From Cymbidium sinense (Eukaryota > Streptophyta > Magnoliopsida > Asparagales > Orchidaceae), in contig CM038217.1 in NCBI GenBank assembly GCA_021442155.1, positions 143,961,643-144,025,642 on the forward strand: 64,000 nucleotides of DNA. Reading direction: 5' to 3'. Within the stretch, counting starts at the first letter, position 1, and every line of letters starts with the position of its first letter. The translations under genes and the position numbers were made by a program. The notes under the pieces were generated by a model, which was not told the origin of the DNA, did no database searches, and saw nothing but the letters and a program-made list of their open reading frames with translations. Below, piece after piece: positions 37,119-48,518 of this stretch.

Positions 37119-38465
37119 AATCCGTTATGGGAAAAACTTAAACTTTATACTCCAAAGTAGTTATGTAGTGAAACATTTTTATTGGGCTAGGCCCTATGAT
37201 TTTTTTCCTCTTTTTTGGGGTTTTTCACGTAAAAATCATAGAGTTTTTTATTCTCTCTTCAAATATCTGTGTGTGTACTGAATTTCTCAACAAAACTAAG
37301 ACGTAAAGTTTTATTCTACTGTAATTAATTTTCTAGCACGCAATAAGTACAAATACTTTAATTATTAACATGCATATAAACTAAAACTTAATGTGAGCAT
37401 CCTCATGCACTCACACATTCATAATTGTATCCCAACATCCAATTCACATGCTAGTGTATGTGCACATGTACTGAGTGTACTTATATAAACTTTTAAAATT
37501 TTTAAAATAATATTATAAATTTAAAAATAAAATTATATGTATGTGCACATGGACTGAGTGCTCCTACATATATTATTCTCTTTTAAAATTTAATATATAT
37601 AATTTTTATTACTCTACAAAGTAGTTATATAGTGAAATATTTTTAATGGGCTAAACCTTATGATTTTTTTTCCTCTTTTTTGAGGTTTTTCATGTAAAAA
37701 TTATAGAGTTTTTTATTCAAATATCTTCTGAATTCAAAATTAAGGCATTAAAGTTTTATTCTTATATTGATTTTCTAGCAATAGTACAAATACTTTAATT
37801 ATTAACATGCATATAAACTAAAACTTAATGTGAGCATCCTCATACACTCACATTCATTGTATCCCAACATCCAATTCACATAGTGTATATTTTATGAGTG
37901 TACTTATATAAACTTTAAAATTTTTAAAATAATATTTGTTATTACTGATTGAGGATTCCATTGTCAAGCTTTCTCACGTACAATTCTGTAATCCCGTTAT
38001 GGGAAAAACTTAAACTTTATACTCCAAAGTAGTTATGTAGTGAAACATTTTCTTTGAATTTGAGCCACATGATTTTTTTTTTTGGGGTTTTTCAGTAAAA
38101 TCATAGAGTTTTTTATTCTCTCTTCAAATATCTTGTGTCTTGAATTTCTCAACAAAAAGGCGTAAAGTTTTATTCTACTATAATTGATTTTCTAGCACAC
38201 AATAAGTACAAATACTTTAATTATTAACATGCATATAAACTAAAACTTAATGTGAGCATCCTCATGCACTCACACATTCATAATTGTATCCCAACATCCA
38301 ATTCACATGCTAGTGTATGTGCACATGTACTAAGTGCACTTATATAAACTTTTAAATTTTTTAAAATAATATTATAAATTTAAAAATAAAATTATATGTA
38401 TGTGCACATGGACTGAGTGCTCCTACATATATTATTCTCTTTTAAATTTAATATATAATTTTTAT
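37119..38465 (+). repeat. Three imperfect tandem copies, 330-520 bp each
   Basis: Copies at about 37119-37616, 37617-37946 and 37947-38465 share the block from 'ctccaaagtagttatgtag' through 'attaacatgcatataaac' to 'cctacatatattattctc'. Copy 2 carries internal deletions. The equivalent place in the second duplication unit (46340-46855) has one copy only. Confidence 0.8.
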
Positions 38466-39283
38466 TACTCTACATATGTGTTGCACCCCTCGATGAATCC
38501 TAGCGATTGATCAAAAAAGAATAATAGAAGCTAGTAAAATCCAACTGATTGAAATTATAGCTAACACCCATTCAAAATTATACCCTTAAAAGCAAAGTGA
38601 TAAAGACATTCACTTGAGCTATCCAAACATCTTATACTATATAAACTTCTAATTCAATTAAATATAATTATTAACATCAATAAATTAGGTGGAAGCATTA
38701 TACATTTTTTATTTCATTCAACTAGTATGCATCCAATAAACATCAGAGTTTATTTGCATGATATCAAAAAAAACTTATCATATATACTTCTGATCATGCT
38801 TTATCTTGCATTAACATTATATATCAAAATAAAGAGCAATTAACCAAAATTTGATTCTCATTTAAGCTTAACCTTATATGTTTCTTTGCCTAAAATATCA
38901 TTCAACATAATATCTGATGAGATTGAAACATCAATAAATTGTTGACCCTCGGCTCCGTCTCGCACGCAAAATTGCTCCCCTCTCTTTGGTCGTTCCTCCT
39001 AAAACTGACGCATAACTGATCCCGCCTCTGGTTCAGAAATCGTTCCCTCTCACTCCCGTTTAGTCTTCTTAGGAAACCGTAAGTAACTGATCGCTCCCTC
39101 TCGTTCAAAGTCCTTCAACTGCATGAAAACTCTCCACTCTGACCTTTCTCATTGGCAAGCAAAACCGCAAGGCAAGCCCTCGTCTTCCCCTCTCCAATCT
39201 GAAACCTCTCCTCCAAAAATCGAAAAAAGAGTTAGACTCCTTTCTTCTTCTCCCTTCTTCGTCTTCTTTCTCTTCTTTCTTTT

Positions 39284-39430
39284 CCCACTTCCTCCTCCAT
39301 TCTCTCCAAAACTGAAAAGGCATCTACTTGCTTCCTCCATTCTCTCCAAAACTGAAAAGGCATCCACTTGCTTCCTCCATTCTCTCCAAAACGAAAAGGC
39401 ACCCACTTCCTTTCTCCATTTTCTCCAAAT
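39284..39430 (+). repeat. CT-rich minisatellite, period about 40 bp, unit 1
   Basis: Three to four units of 'tccattctctccaaaactga' plus 'aaaggcatccacttgcttcc', preceded by a long CT-rich tract (39235-39283). On the minus strand it codes repeated PFQFWREW- or PFRFGENG-like peptides, which I read as by-products. Confidence 0.8.
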
Positions 39431-41111
39431 CGCAGAAATGCCAATTGGTAGGATTTAAGTTAAATCCAACTTAAATCATGTTCAAATCCTGCAACCAAAC
39501 ACCCCCCGGCAATTCCCCTTCCTACTTTTCCCATTTTCTTCTCCTAGCCGAACATTTTCTTTCTAATCTGAACTAAACCGAGCCCTCTTCCTCTCGTTCT
39601 CTAATCCGGAATAGGGAATAAAATTGTAAGAATTATGGATGTGTCGCAGTATAAGTTGTGGATGTGTATAAATGTCAATGTGGAAGTATATGTGTATACG
39701 TGTGCTTGTGATTAGAGAAAGTGCAGATCGCTCAAAAAATTGACTCAAACTTGGGCTCAATCGAGATCGACTCAAAGCAAACGATTTTGAGCAGAAATGT
39801 GGCTCAATTTATTTTCGAGCCGACTTTGAACCATGGCTCTTCGCGGCTTACGGATCGAAGTGAAAGGCGGGCTCAGCCCTGACCCACGAGCCCAATATGT
39901 CGATTAATTCTGAGAATTTAATTCCTAAATTCCCTATTCTAATACCCTCGACTTGACCCCGACTCGACTTACCCGCGACTCCTCGCTTCTCAGTTCTTCC
40001 TTCTCCTAGTTCTCCCATTCTTACTTCTCCGTGCCGTGCCCTAGTTTTTGAGTGGGGCGTGCCGCGTGTGTATCATCATCCATCGATCAGTGAGTGCTTG
40101 GTTCGCGATTTGATCAATGAATGATGGTCGTATCCTTGCATGTGCTTGGTTTGCTTCCTTGCTCCAGAAATACTTCCTCTTTCTGTTTCATTTCCTGATT
40201 CTGTAAGTATTTTGTTGGTTATTTCAATTGTATCTATTATTCCATTATTTGAGGTTCCCCTATTAGATTTGGAGATGTTTCTAGTGCAGTTGATTTGGGG
40301 ATGTTTCGATTCTTTAAGCATTCATATTTTTTGCGGTTGGGGTACTTGCAATTTGCGGGGTTTCAATTGTATTTGTCTCTGTTATTCCACTATTTTAGGT
40401 TAGAATGTTGATGTTGGGACTTGGGGTTGATTCTGCGGGCCTCGGCTCGTGACTCATAAGTATGGGTTTGTAACTTGATTGATGAATGTTGATTGATGAT
40501 GTTATTTTTTTTACCTCATTAGTCATTACATATTTACCTGTTATGTAACTTCTGTAGTTCTGTAACTCTTTGTTTGCCCTCTCGGCTCTCACTACTGCGG
40601 CTATGCCTCTGCCTTCTGGGTTCTGAAACTTTGTAATTTTGATTATAAATAGTTCCTCTTCCTCATTGTCCATTGTTTCATTTCCTAATTATTTCACTAC
40701 TGCGGCTCTGCCTCTGTTGATTGTTGTGCCTCTTTACGGTTACATTGGCTTGGGCCTTGGCTTTGCTGATTGTTGTTGCCTCATGCCTTGATGCTTGTTG
40801 GAGGTTATTTGCTGATTACTTCTTTTTGGTGCTGTGGTGCATTCATGGGACATGTTATGACTTATGATGTATTGATGTTCACATGCCTTATTGCCTTTGC
40901 CGCTTTGGTAACCTGGTTGCTCACCTTTCTGTAACCTCTGGCGGTTGATGTTGATAGATACATATTTTTTGGTTGTAAATATATGAGGATCTTTTATTTA
41001 TAATCTAGTCTTTAAGCATGATTTGTTGTTCAAATTAATAGTTAATGATATGAGAATTTATGTTTTTTTGAGTGATCCTATGCATCGCTTTTGTTTCACT
41101 TCTTATAGACA

Positions 41112-43089
41112 TAATGGCAAGTCCTTCTCAAAGCAAATCTATTAGTTGTTCAACCTATTGATGATAATGCAACCACTCAAAATGAGAGTGTGGGTGAAAT
41201 AGCTTCAAATAAGATCAAGGGTAAAGATAACGATCGAAGTTTGGCAACACTTTAGTGAAATTACTAATGAGAAGGGAAAAATGGTGCGAGTTTAAATATA
41301 ATTATTGTGTCAAATCATATGTGAAACAAAAAATTGGATCCACATCTCAGTTAAGTAGACGTTTCAAATCAAATCACTATAGCAAGGTTGATAACAAAGG
41401 AAAGAAGAAAAAATTATTTGATCCAGTAGCAGATGATTTAGAGGAGACTGGTTTGATATTTGGTTTATGTGTTTCGTCTGTCTATGATCATTCTAGAATA
41501 AAAAGTATTGTGGCTAAGATGATTATTGTTCATGAATATCCCTTTATGATAGTTGAACATTTATGGTTCAATATTCTGATGAAATCGATGAATCCAAATT
41601 ATCATAAAATTTCAAGATTTAGTATCAAGGAGGAGTGTATGAAAGTGTATGAAGCTGAAAAGGATAAGTTGAAAAAAAAATTGAAAGTTGTTGAGAGAGT
41701 TTGATTACTAGTGACTGCTGGACATCAAACCAAACCATTGGTTATATGTGTCTTATTGTGCATTACATTAGTTCTGATTGGAAATTACAATCCAAGGTTA
41801 TTAGTTTTACTGATTTGAATCCTCCTAGTGGTATTATTTCGAGGCAATAATATCGAAAGTTTGTTGCAATGATCTATAAAACAAAGTTAGTACCATAACT
41901 TTGGACAATGCATCATCTAATGATGTAGCAGCTAGAAATCTGAAAGCTTTATTCATTAGAAGATCTGGTTTTCTATTGATGGGTGATTTTTTCATGTTCG
42001 TTGTCTCATATTTTAAACTTAATGGTGCGGGGATGGGTGAAAAAATTAGTTAAATAATTGAAAGGGTAAGAGAGTCTATTTTATTTATAAAAAGATCTCC
42101 AGGTCGCTTACATAAATTTGGAGAGATAATAAGATAGATTGACTTATCCACATCGAAGGCACTTTGCATTAATGTGCCAACTCACTGGAACTCCACATAC
42201 AAGATGTTAGAGTCTGCTTTTTATTATAAGAATGTATTTCCTGAATATGCTTTGCGTAATCTAAATTATATATGGTTGCCCTCTTAAGAAGATTGGGTAA
42301 ACTTTGAGAAAGTAAGAGGGCTGCTTCAAATTTTTCATCGCATTACTGAATTTTTTAGGTTCATCCTATTCTATCGCAAATAGATTGCTTCCCAATCTAG
42401 TTCTGATCAAGAGAATATTGGATCGAGAATTCTTATCTAGTATTGTTTTTATTTCAAACATGGCAAGTAGCATGAAGACTAAATTTGATAAGTCTGACAG
42501 TGTTCATTGTTATTTTCGATTGCTTGCATTTTAGATCCTAGAATGAAACTTTTTGCTATCAATTATTACTACCCATAAATATATGATGTTGACATTGTGA
42601 ATGAGAAGAAGGACACTGTAAAGTAAAAACTTTTTGAGCTATACTCTTATTAATCTGTTGATATGCAGCCTATAGGCAAAGAAACTACTGAAGCATCCAC
42701 CTCTCAATCTGAAAGAAACACAATTGAAGGTGGTAATGCTTCACATGATGATTTGGCGTGTTTGTATGACTTCATAGATTCTCGGCCTCTTAGTACCACA
42801 AAAGTCTGATCTGGAGATATACCTTGATGAAGCATGTGTGAAATGCCCAGATTCAGAATTTGACATTTTGGAATGGTGGAAAATGTCCGCTATGAAATAT
42901 AAGACTCTCTCAAAGATGGCCAAAGATATTTTTACCATCCCAGTAACCACCGTTGCTTTTGAATCAGCTTTTAGTGCTGGTGGTCGTGTACTAAGCGATT
43001 ATAGAAGTTCAATTTCACCAAGAATATTAGATGCTTTAGTGTGTAGTGGAAACTGGATTCATATAAATCATCAAAAGATCCAATGGTAA
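41112..43089 (+). pseudogene. hAT transposase (BED zinc finger / RICESLEEPER-like), copy 2, broken
   Basis: MASPSQSK at 41112 is followed by a stop, then the open stretch 41255-41704: the BED-type finger (KWCEFKYNYC, then GSTSQLSRRF), a helical part, KMIIVHEYPFMIVEHLWFN and KLKVVERV. The frame stops just before the catalytic SDCW block, which goes on out of frame. Other pieces can be read: WNSTYKMLESAFYYKNVFPEY and, at 42838-43089, the intact hATC domain DILEWWKMSAMKYKTLSKM, AKDIFTIPVTTVAFESAFS (third acidic residue), GGRVLSDYRSSISPRIL. Together with copy 1, all conserved blocks are covered, but neither copy is functional. Confidence 0.8.
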
Positions 43090-43109
43090 TATTATCTTAC
43101 TTTTTTATT

Positions 43110-45640
43110 TTATAGTACAATTCTCTCTTCTATTCATATGAGTTTCATTTTTTATCTATTGCAATTTCGGTTTGATGTTCTTGTGGAAGAGATCTTGGTT
43201 ATAAATGTACCTGAAAGCTTATCCACGGAATCAGAAATATGAAAATCAGGTGATATCATTTTGGTTATGCTCTCTTTATTTTTGGAGACTTTTCTATCAG
43301 TAGACTATTTTATCATTTTTATGTAACTAATACAGTTTGTATATATTTTTGGAGACTATTTTCTTTCAGCAATGTAGGCTATGTAGCATCACATTATATT
43401 TTTTGCTGCTTTTGTGCTTTAATATTTTATGTTAGTGGCATATATGATGCCCAATGATAAAATTGAACGAGATTGATTAATGGAGGCTTTGGTGATTGAT
43501 TTTTTATATTAATAGTGGTGGAATGACAGTCGATGATCTAACTTTGAGGTTATTTCATCGTTTGGGGTGACATATTAGTATATTACTTGATATTGTCTGT
43601 AAGTTTCTATCTAAATTTGAAATTTTGGTTTGACATTACAAACATATTGCTTCATCTTACATTCTTACTATATTTTATCTACTAATACATGCAATATTAG
43701 AATATAAAAATTTTGGTTTGAAATTTTATTTTGACTTTACAAACCTATTTGCTTCATCTTGTCATCTTACATAGTTACATACTTACATTCTTACTATATT
43801 TTATGTCTTGCATTCTTACATGTCAGTCTTATTTTGGCATTTTGCTTAGTTACCCTAAAATAAAGAACTCAACTCAGTTTTTTGAGGGCACAAGTCATAG
43901 AGGTTACCATTTATAAGATTTCTTGAGGAGAGAACATTGTAGCAAATGCTTTAGGCAAGGTACATTCAAGATTATGTTGAGCCAACCAAGCAGGTATCCT
44001 ATTTTTCGATCATATGTGGTTGTGATATTTAGACTTATATCAACTCAAGAGTTGCCAGGCAAATTTGTCTATGATTTTATCTTGTTGTGGCCTTTTTCGA
44101 ATTAGATTTCTGCATACTATGGTTAGTTCTATAGGTTGTTGCTATTTTTGGTGGTTATTTTTTCATGGTTGCTGTTGGCCTCTTCTGGCTTGGCTTAGTT
44201 TTAGATTTTTTTGTGGTTCCTATTCTCTTTTCCTGGTTTGGCTTGGAGGTTTTTACTGAATTGGAGTTAGCTATTCTATGGTTGTTTGTTATCTTTGCAT
44301 TTTCCCTTTTGTAGTGATAGTCTGCTCTTTGGGATTTGGAAGGGTTTTGTTTGCCTCTAACCTTGTTCCTTTTGGTGTTGGTTATTTTGGAGATTTCCGT
44401 GTGGGTGGGCTATGGCTTTCTCTATTGTTTTTTTCTTTCTTTAGGGCTCTATATTGGCTATTCTTGGTTAGTTTTGTTGGCTAACTAACCGATGATATGT
44501 GTTAATATTTTAGGTTGTTGGTTCACTTGGTTGGCTATTTTGGCTGGGTTGGTTGGCTGGGTGGATGTGTTGGCTAAATTTTGGGGTTGTGATCTGCTCT
44601 TACATTGGCAATCCTCTCTTAGTTGCAACTATTTTTCCTTTACTTTTGCTTCTTGATTTAGGTATCAGTTTTCCTCTTGCTTTGGCTTCTTCTACTCATC
44701 CTGTTGGTTGTTGGCCTAGGTGGTTTTATTTGTTATTTTGTTGGTGGAGCCGTGGAGGATATGAGATCTAGTGGTCTTTTTTGTGGTTTTTTGTAGCTGC
44801 TATCTTGCTTTGGATGCTTATTCCATGGCTTGGTGTTTTGGGATTTATGTTAGCTATTGGTATTGACTCCATTTGGTTTAGTTAGCTCTACTTATTTTAT
44901 AATATTTGTCTCTTGGTTGGTGGTGGATTTTCTTTCCTTTTGGTTGACTTAGTGGTGGTTTTAATGGTAATTTATGGATGCCCTCTTCATCTCTCTTTAC
45001 TATCGCTTTTCTCTCAATAATGCTACTTATCTTCTACTATTTTCATTTTGGGTTCTAGACTTCTACTTCATTTCGACAACTGGTCATAGACCCATAGTCA
45101 ACCCAAGTGGGCTTATCATGGAGAATTTTTTATTTTTAATTTTCAACGATGATTAGAAGAGAATATATTTGTAATTTGGGCTAATTCATTTATTTTTGCT
45201 TCATTATTGGTGGCTATCAAGCCTCTCATTGGATGGCCAGGCAACCTAGAGCCTTTATTCAGCTTTTCGACTCTACTATATTAATGCATGATGTTTCTGA
45301 TTTGTGAGGTTTTGTCGCTTTTGTTAGAGATTTATTTCTCTATCTTTAAGGCTTTAATGGATGGCTTTGACAACCTCGAGGTTGGAGCATACAATTATTG
45401 AAGTAAAATATACAAATTATAAATTTTCGCTAATTGCGAATGCTTGAAAATGGATATTACTTTCTAACTCAGTCCAAAAGACATTTTCATATTTTTTGTT
45501 TTTTTGTTTATTTTAAATGTTATGTCAATTATATCATTTTCTAGACTTGTATTTGTAATTTATAAAATTACAGTTTGCTATTAATTGCAATTTACATTAT
45601 TACATATGCCAAAAATTTGCTATTAAAAATTCCTTCTCTC
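43110..45640 (+). other. hAT copy 2, unexplained segment 3' of the transposase
   Basis: Counterpart of the segment in copy 1. T/G-rich on plus. The MRREHCSKCF ORF (43923-44105) and the later LLWMLIPWLGVLGFML stretch (near 44800-44880) are kept in both copies. Other ORFs (44278-44771) are Trp/Phe/Leu-rich. I recognise no family. Confidence 0.4.
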
Positions 45641-45812
45641 GATTTCATTTTTGAAGGCAGGCTGGTTTGCGGTTTTTGGATTTGGATTTCGGTTGATTCA
45701 GGCGGCTCGTTTAGGATCGAACTCGAATTCAATTACCGACTGGTTCGAAACTTTGACTCGAGCGAATTACCCATTTTAGCGATTTCGACTATGGCTCTTC
45801 ACCCTTGTGATT

Positions 45813-46170
45813 TTCTTTGTAGCTTCAAGAGACCCCCATAGACAGTCGGCATTGTGGTGTCAAGACATCTTGTTTGCATTTAAATAACAACAATCTGTAG
45901 ATGTAAATATGAAATCTTAAATTTTAGCGAAATTGGGACTTAAACAAATGCAAAGGGAAATCGTCTAAACTCAAATTAAATAAGAAAATATACGATAAAT
46001 ATGAAGATAAATATTAAATCAAAGTGGAGAATGTTTAAAAGGAAACTAAACAGAAAAAAGAGGAAATATAATAATACAGTGAAATACTTTCTTTAAACGC
46101 AAGCAAGTTCCCTTCCTTTCTTCAAAATCTTTAAGGGCTATGAAGTTTTCTTTTCAAACAAATGATGTGA
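45813..46170 (+). repeat. Right end of duplication unit 1: start of a Tat-element LTR
   Basis: From about 45890 it matches 48260-48518, the first 260 bases of the LTR of the right-hand Tat/Ogre-like element. It is cut at 46170/46171, where a family-A LTR fragment begins in mid-sequence. This is the duplication junction. Confidence 0.65.
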
Positions 46171-48518
46171 AAGGTCACCGCCAACCACCGCCGGTCGTCA
46201 CCGTTGACCACCGTCGTCGGTCACCGCCGCCAACCACCATCGCCGATCACCGTCGCCGGTCGTCACCGTCCGCGCCACCGTCATTCGGTCGTCTCACAAC
46301 GATACTACCGATGCATGGCTATTTCTTGATTCTTGGATTCCAATTGTCAGGCTTTCTCACATATAATCCTGTAATCCCGCTATCAGAAAAACTTAAACTT
46401 TGTACTCCAAAGCAATTATATAGTGAAATATTTTTACTAGGCTAGACCTTGTGATTTTTTTTCCTCTTTTTTGGAGTTGTTCACATAAAAATCTTAGAGT
46501 TTCTTGTTCTCTCTTCAAATATCTCGTATTGTCTTTGGATATCTCGATAAAAGCTAAGGCGTGTTTTATTCTACTTTTTTTTCGCATAAAGTATAAATAC
46601 TTTAATTATTAACATGCATATAAACTAAAACTTAATGTGAGCATCCTCATGCACTCACACACTCATAATTGTATCCCAACATCCAATTCACATGCTAGTG
46701 TATGTGCACATGTACAAGTGCACTTATATAAACTTTTAAAATTTTTAAAAATATATTATAAATTTGAAAATAAAATTTTATGTATGTGCACTTGTACTAA
46801 GTGCTCCTACCTATATTATTCTCTTTTAAATTTTAATTTATAATTTTTATTACTCTACATATGTGTCGCACCCCTCGATGAATCCTAGGGATTGATCAAA
46901 AAAGAATAATAGAAGCTAGTAAAATTCAATTGATTGAAATTATAGCTAACACCCATTCAAAATTATATCCTTAAAAGCAAAGTGATAAAGACATTCACTT
47001 GAGCTATCCAAACATCTTATACTATATAAACTTCTAATTCAGTTAAATATAATTATTAACATCAATAAATTATGTGGAAGCATTATAAATTTTTTTATTT
47101 CATTCAACCATTAAGCATCCAATAAACATCAGAGTTTATTTGCATGATATCAAAAAAAATTTATCATATATACTTCTGATCATGCATTTTCTTGCATTAA
47201 GATTATATATCAAAATAAAGAGCAATTAACCAAAATTTGATTCTCATTTAAGCTTAATCTTATATGTTTCTTTGCCTAAAATATCATTCAACATAATATC
47301 TGATGAGATTGAAACATCAATAAATTGTTGACCCTCAGCTCCGTCTCTCATGCAAAACCGCTCCCGCTCTTCGGTCGTTCCTCCAAAAACCGACGCATAA
47401 CTGATCCCGCCTTTGGTTCTGAAACTGTTCCCTCCCGCTCTCGTTTAGTTTTCTGAGGAAATCGTAAGAAGCTGATCGCTCCCTCTCGTTCAAAGTCCTT
47501 CAACCGCATGGAAACTCTCCTCTCCAACCTTTCTCATTAGCAAGCAATGCCGTAAGGCAAGCCCTCGTCTTCCCCTCTCCAATCTGAAACCTCTCCTCCA
47601 AAACCAAAAAAGAGTAAGGTTCCTTCTCCTTTCTTCTTCTCCCTTCTTCTTCTTCTTTCTCTTCTTTCTTTTCCACTTCCTTCATCCATTCTCTCCAAAA
47701 TTGAAAAGACATCTACTTCCTTCTTCCATTCTCTCCAAAACCGAAAAGCATCCACTTCCTTCCTCCATTCTCTCCAAAACCGAAAAGGCACCCACTTCCT
47801 TCTTCCATTTCTCCAAACCGTAGAAATACCGATTGGTAGGATTTAAGTTAAATCCAACTTAAATCCTGTTCAAATCCTGCAGCCAAATAGCCCCTGGCAA
47901 TTCCACTTCATACTTTTCCCGTTTTCTCCTCCTAGCCAAACACTCTTCTTTCCAATCTGAACTAAACCGAGCCCTCTTCCTCTCGTTCTCTAATCTAGAA
48001 TAGGGACTAAATTTGTAAGAAATTGTGGATGCGTTAAAGTATAAGTTGTGGATGTGTATAAATGTAAATGTGGAATTATATGTGTATATGTGTGCTTGTG
48101 ATTTTCTTTTGCAGGTTCCAAAATCCCGGTAATGCCCCATAGAGCTTAGCAGGTGCGAAGATAGCTGTGGTGTCGAAAGACACCACTCGCTGAGCTCAAT
48201 AGGGCATACCGAGCAATCCAACATCTGTTAGATGTCGCTCCATCTAGTCAAGATATTGTCAAAATTTTGACTAAAATTCGAGACTTAAATAAATGCAAAT
48301 GAAAATCATCTAAACTCAAATTAAATAAGAAAATGCACGATAAACATGAAGATAAACATTAAATCAAAGTGGAGAATGCTTAAAGGAAACTAAACAGGAA
48401 AAAGGGAAAATATAATAATAAAATGAAATATTTACTTTAAACGCAAGCAAGTTCCCTTCCTTTCTTCGAAATATTTAAGGGCTATGAAGTTTTCTTTTTA
48501 AGCAAATGATGTGAAAGT
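46171..48518 (+). repeat. Tandem duplication unit 2
   Basis: 2.35 kb colinear with unit 1 without the hAT insertion and without the triplicated tract. It begins inside the family-A LTR minisatellite and runs into the LTR of the next element, so it is the parental or reciprocal copy. Confidence 0.75.
47640..47820 (+). repeat. CT-rich minisatellite, unit 2
   Basis: Same 40-bp period as 39284-39430, three to four units of 'tccattctctccaaaaccga', with slightly different unit lengths. Confidence 0.75.

Larger units (their letters stand above)
30446..37342 (+). repeat. Family-A LTR, probably solo, split by a hAT transposon
   Basis: 30446-30916 matches the left part of the LTR at 1139 (TGATATGGCACTGAAAAT start, TATAAATA at 30763-30770, atatgaggggctctgg). 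After the hAT insertion, 36731-37342 matches its right part, from the 'cgccgaccacc' minisatellite to tagcacgca. No PBS or gag follows, so it is a solo LTR or a fragment. I found no convincing 5-bp duplication around it. Confidence 0.7.
39714..45804 (+). mobile_element. hAT transposon copy 2
   Basis: It is 6.1 kb long and flanked by a perfect 8-bp duplication TTGTGATT (39706-39713, 45805-45812). The uninterrupted sequence ...gtgcttgtgattttcttttgcagg is still present at 48091-48114 in unit 2. It is inverted relative to copy 1 and homologous over nearly its entire length, including gctcgag-rich subterminal parts. The inner end (agagaaagtgcag) seems eroded against the tagggctgag-like end of copy 1. 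Confidence 0.85.
36739..46170 (+). repeat. Tandem duplication unit 1 (interrupted by hAT copy 2)
   Basis: 36739-39713 plus 45805-46170 match 46171-48518 in order: LTR right part, block 'tgttgcacccctcgatgaatcc' (from 38478), CT-rich minisatellite, 'gtgcttgtgatt', and a tail ending 'gggctatgaagttttc...aatgatgtgaaag'. The tail is the start of the LTR of the element beginning at 48257. Confidence 0.75.

Noticed and set aside
36478..37160. Arg/Pro/His-rich ORFs
   Set aside because: They come from the hAT end and the GC-rich LTR minisatellite, where all frames stay open.
39105..39458. Repeated peptides PFQFWREW- / FGENGG- as a repeat protein
   Set aside because: They are translations of the 40-bp CT-rich minisatellite in several frames; no start, splice or family supports a gene.
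39452..39506. ggatttaagttaaatcc...caaccaaacacccc as a PIF-like MITE end
   Set aside because: One terminus and an internal 10-bp palindrome are seen (also in unit 2), but the other terminus was not found.
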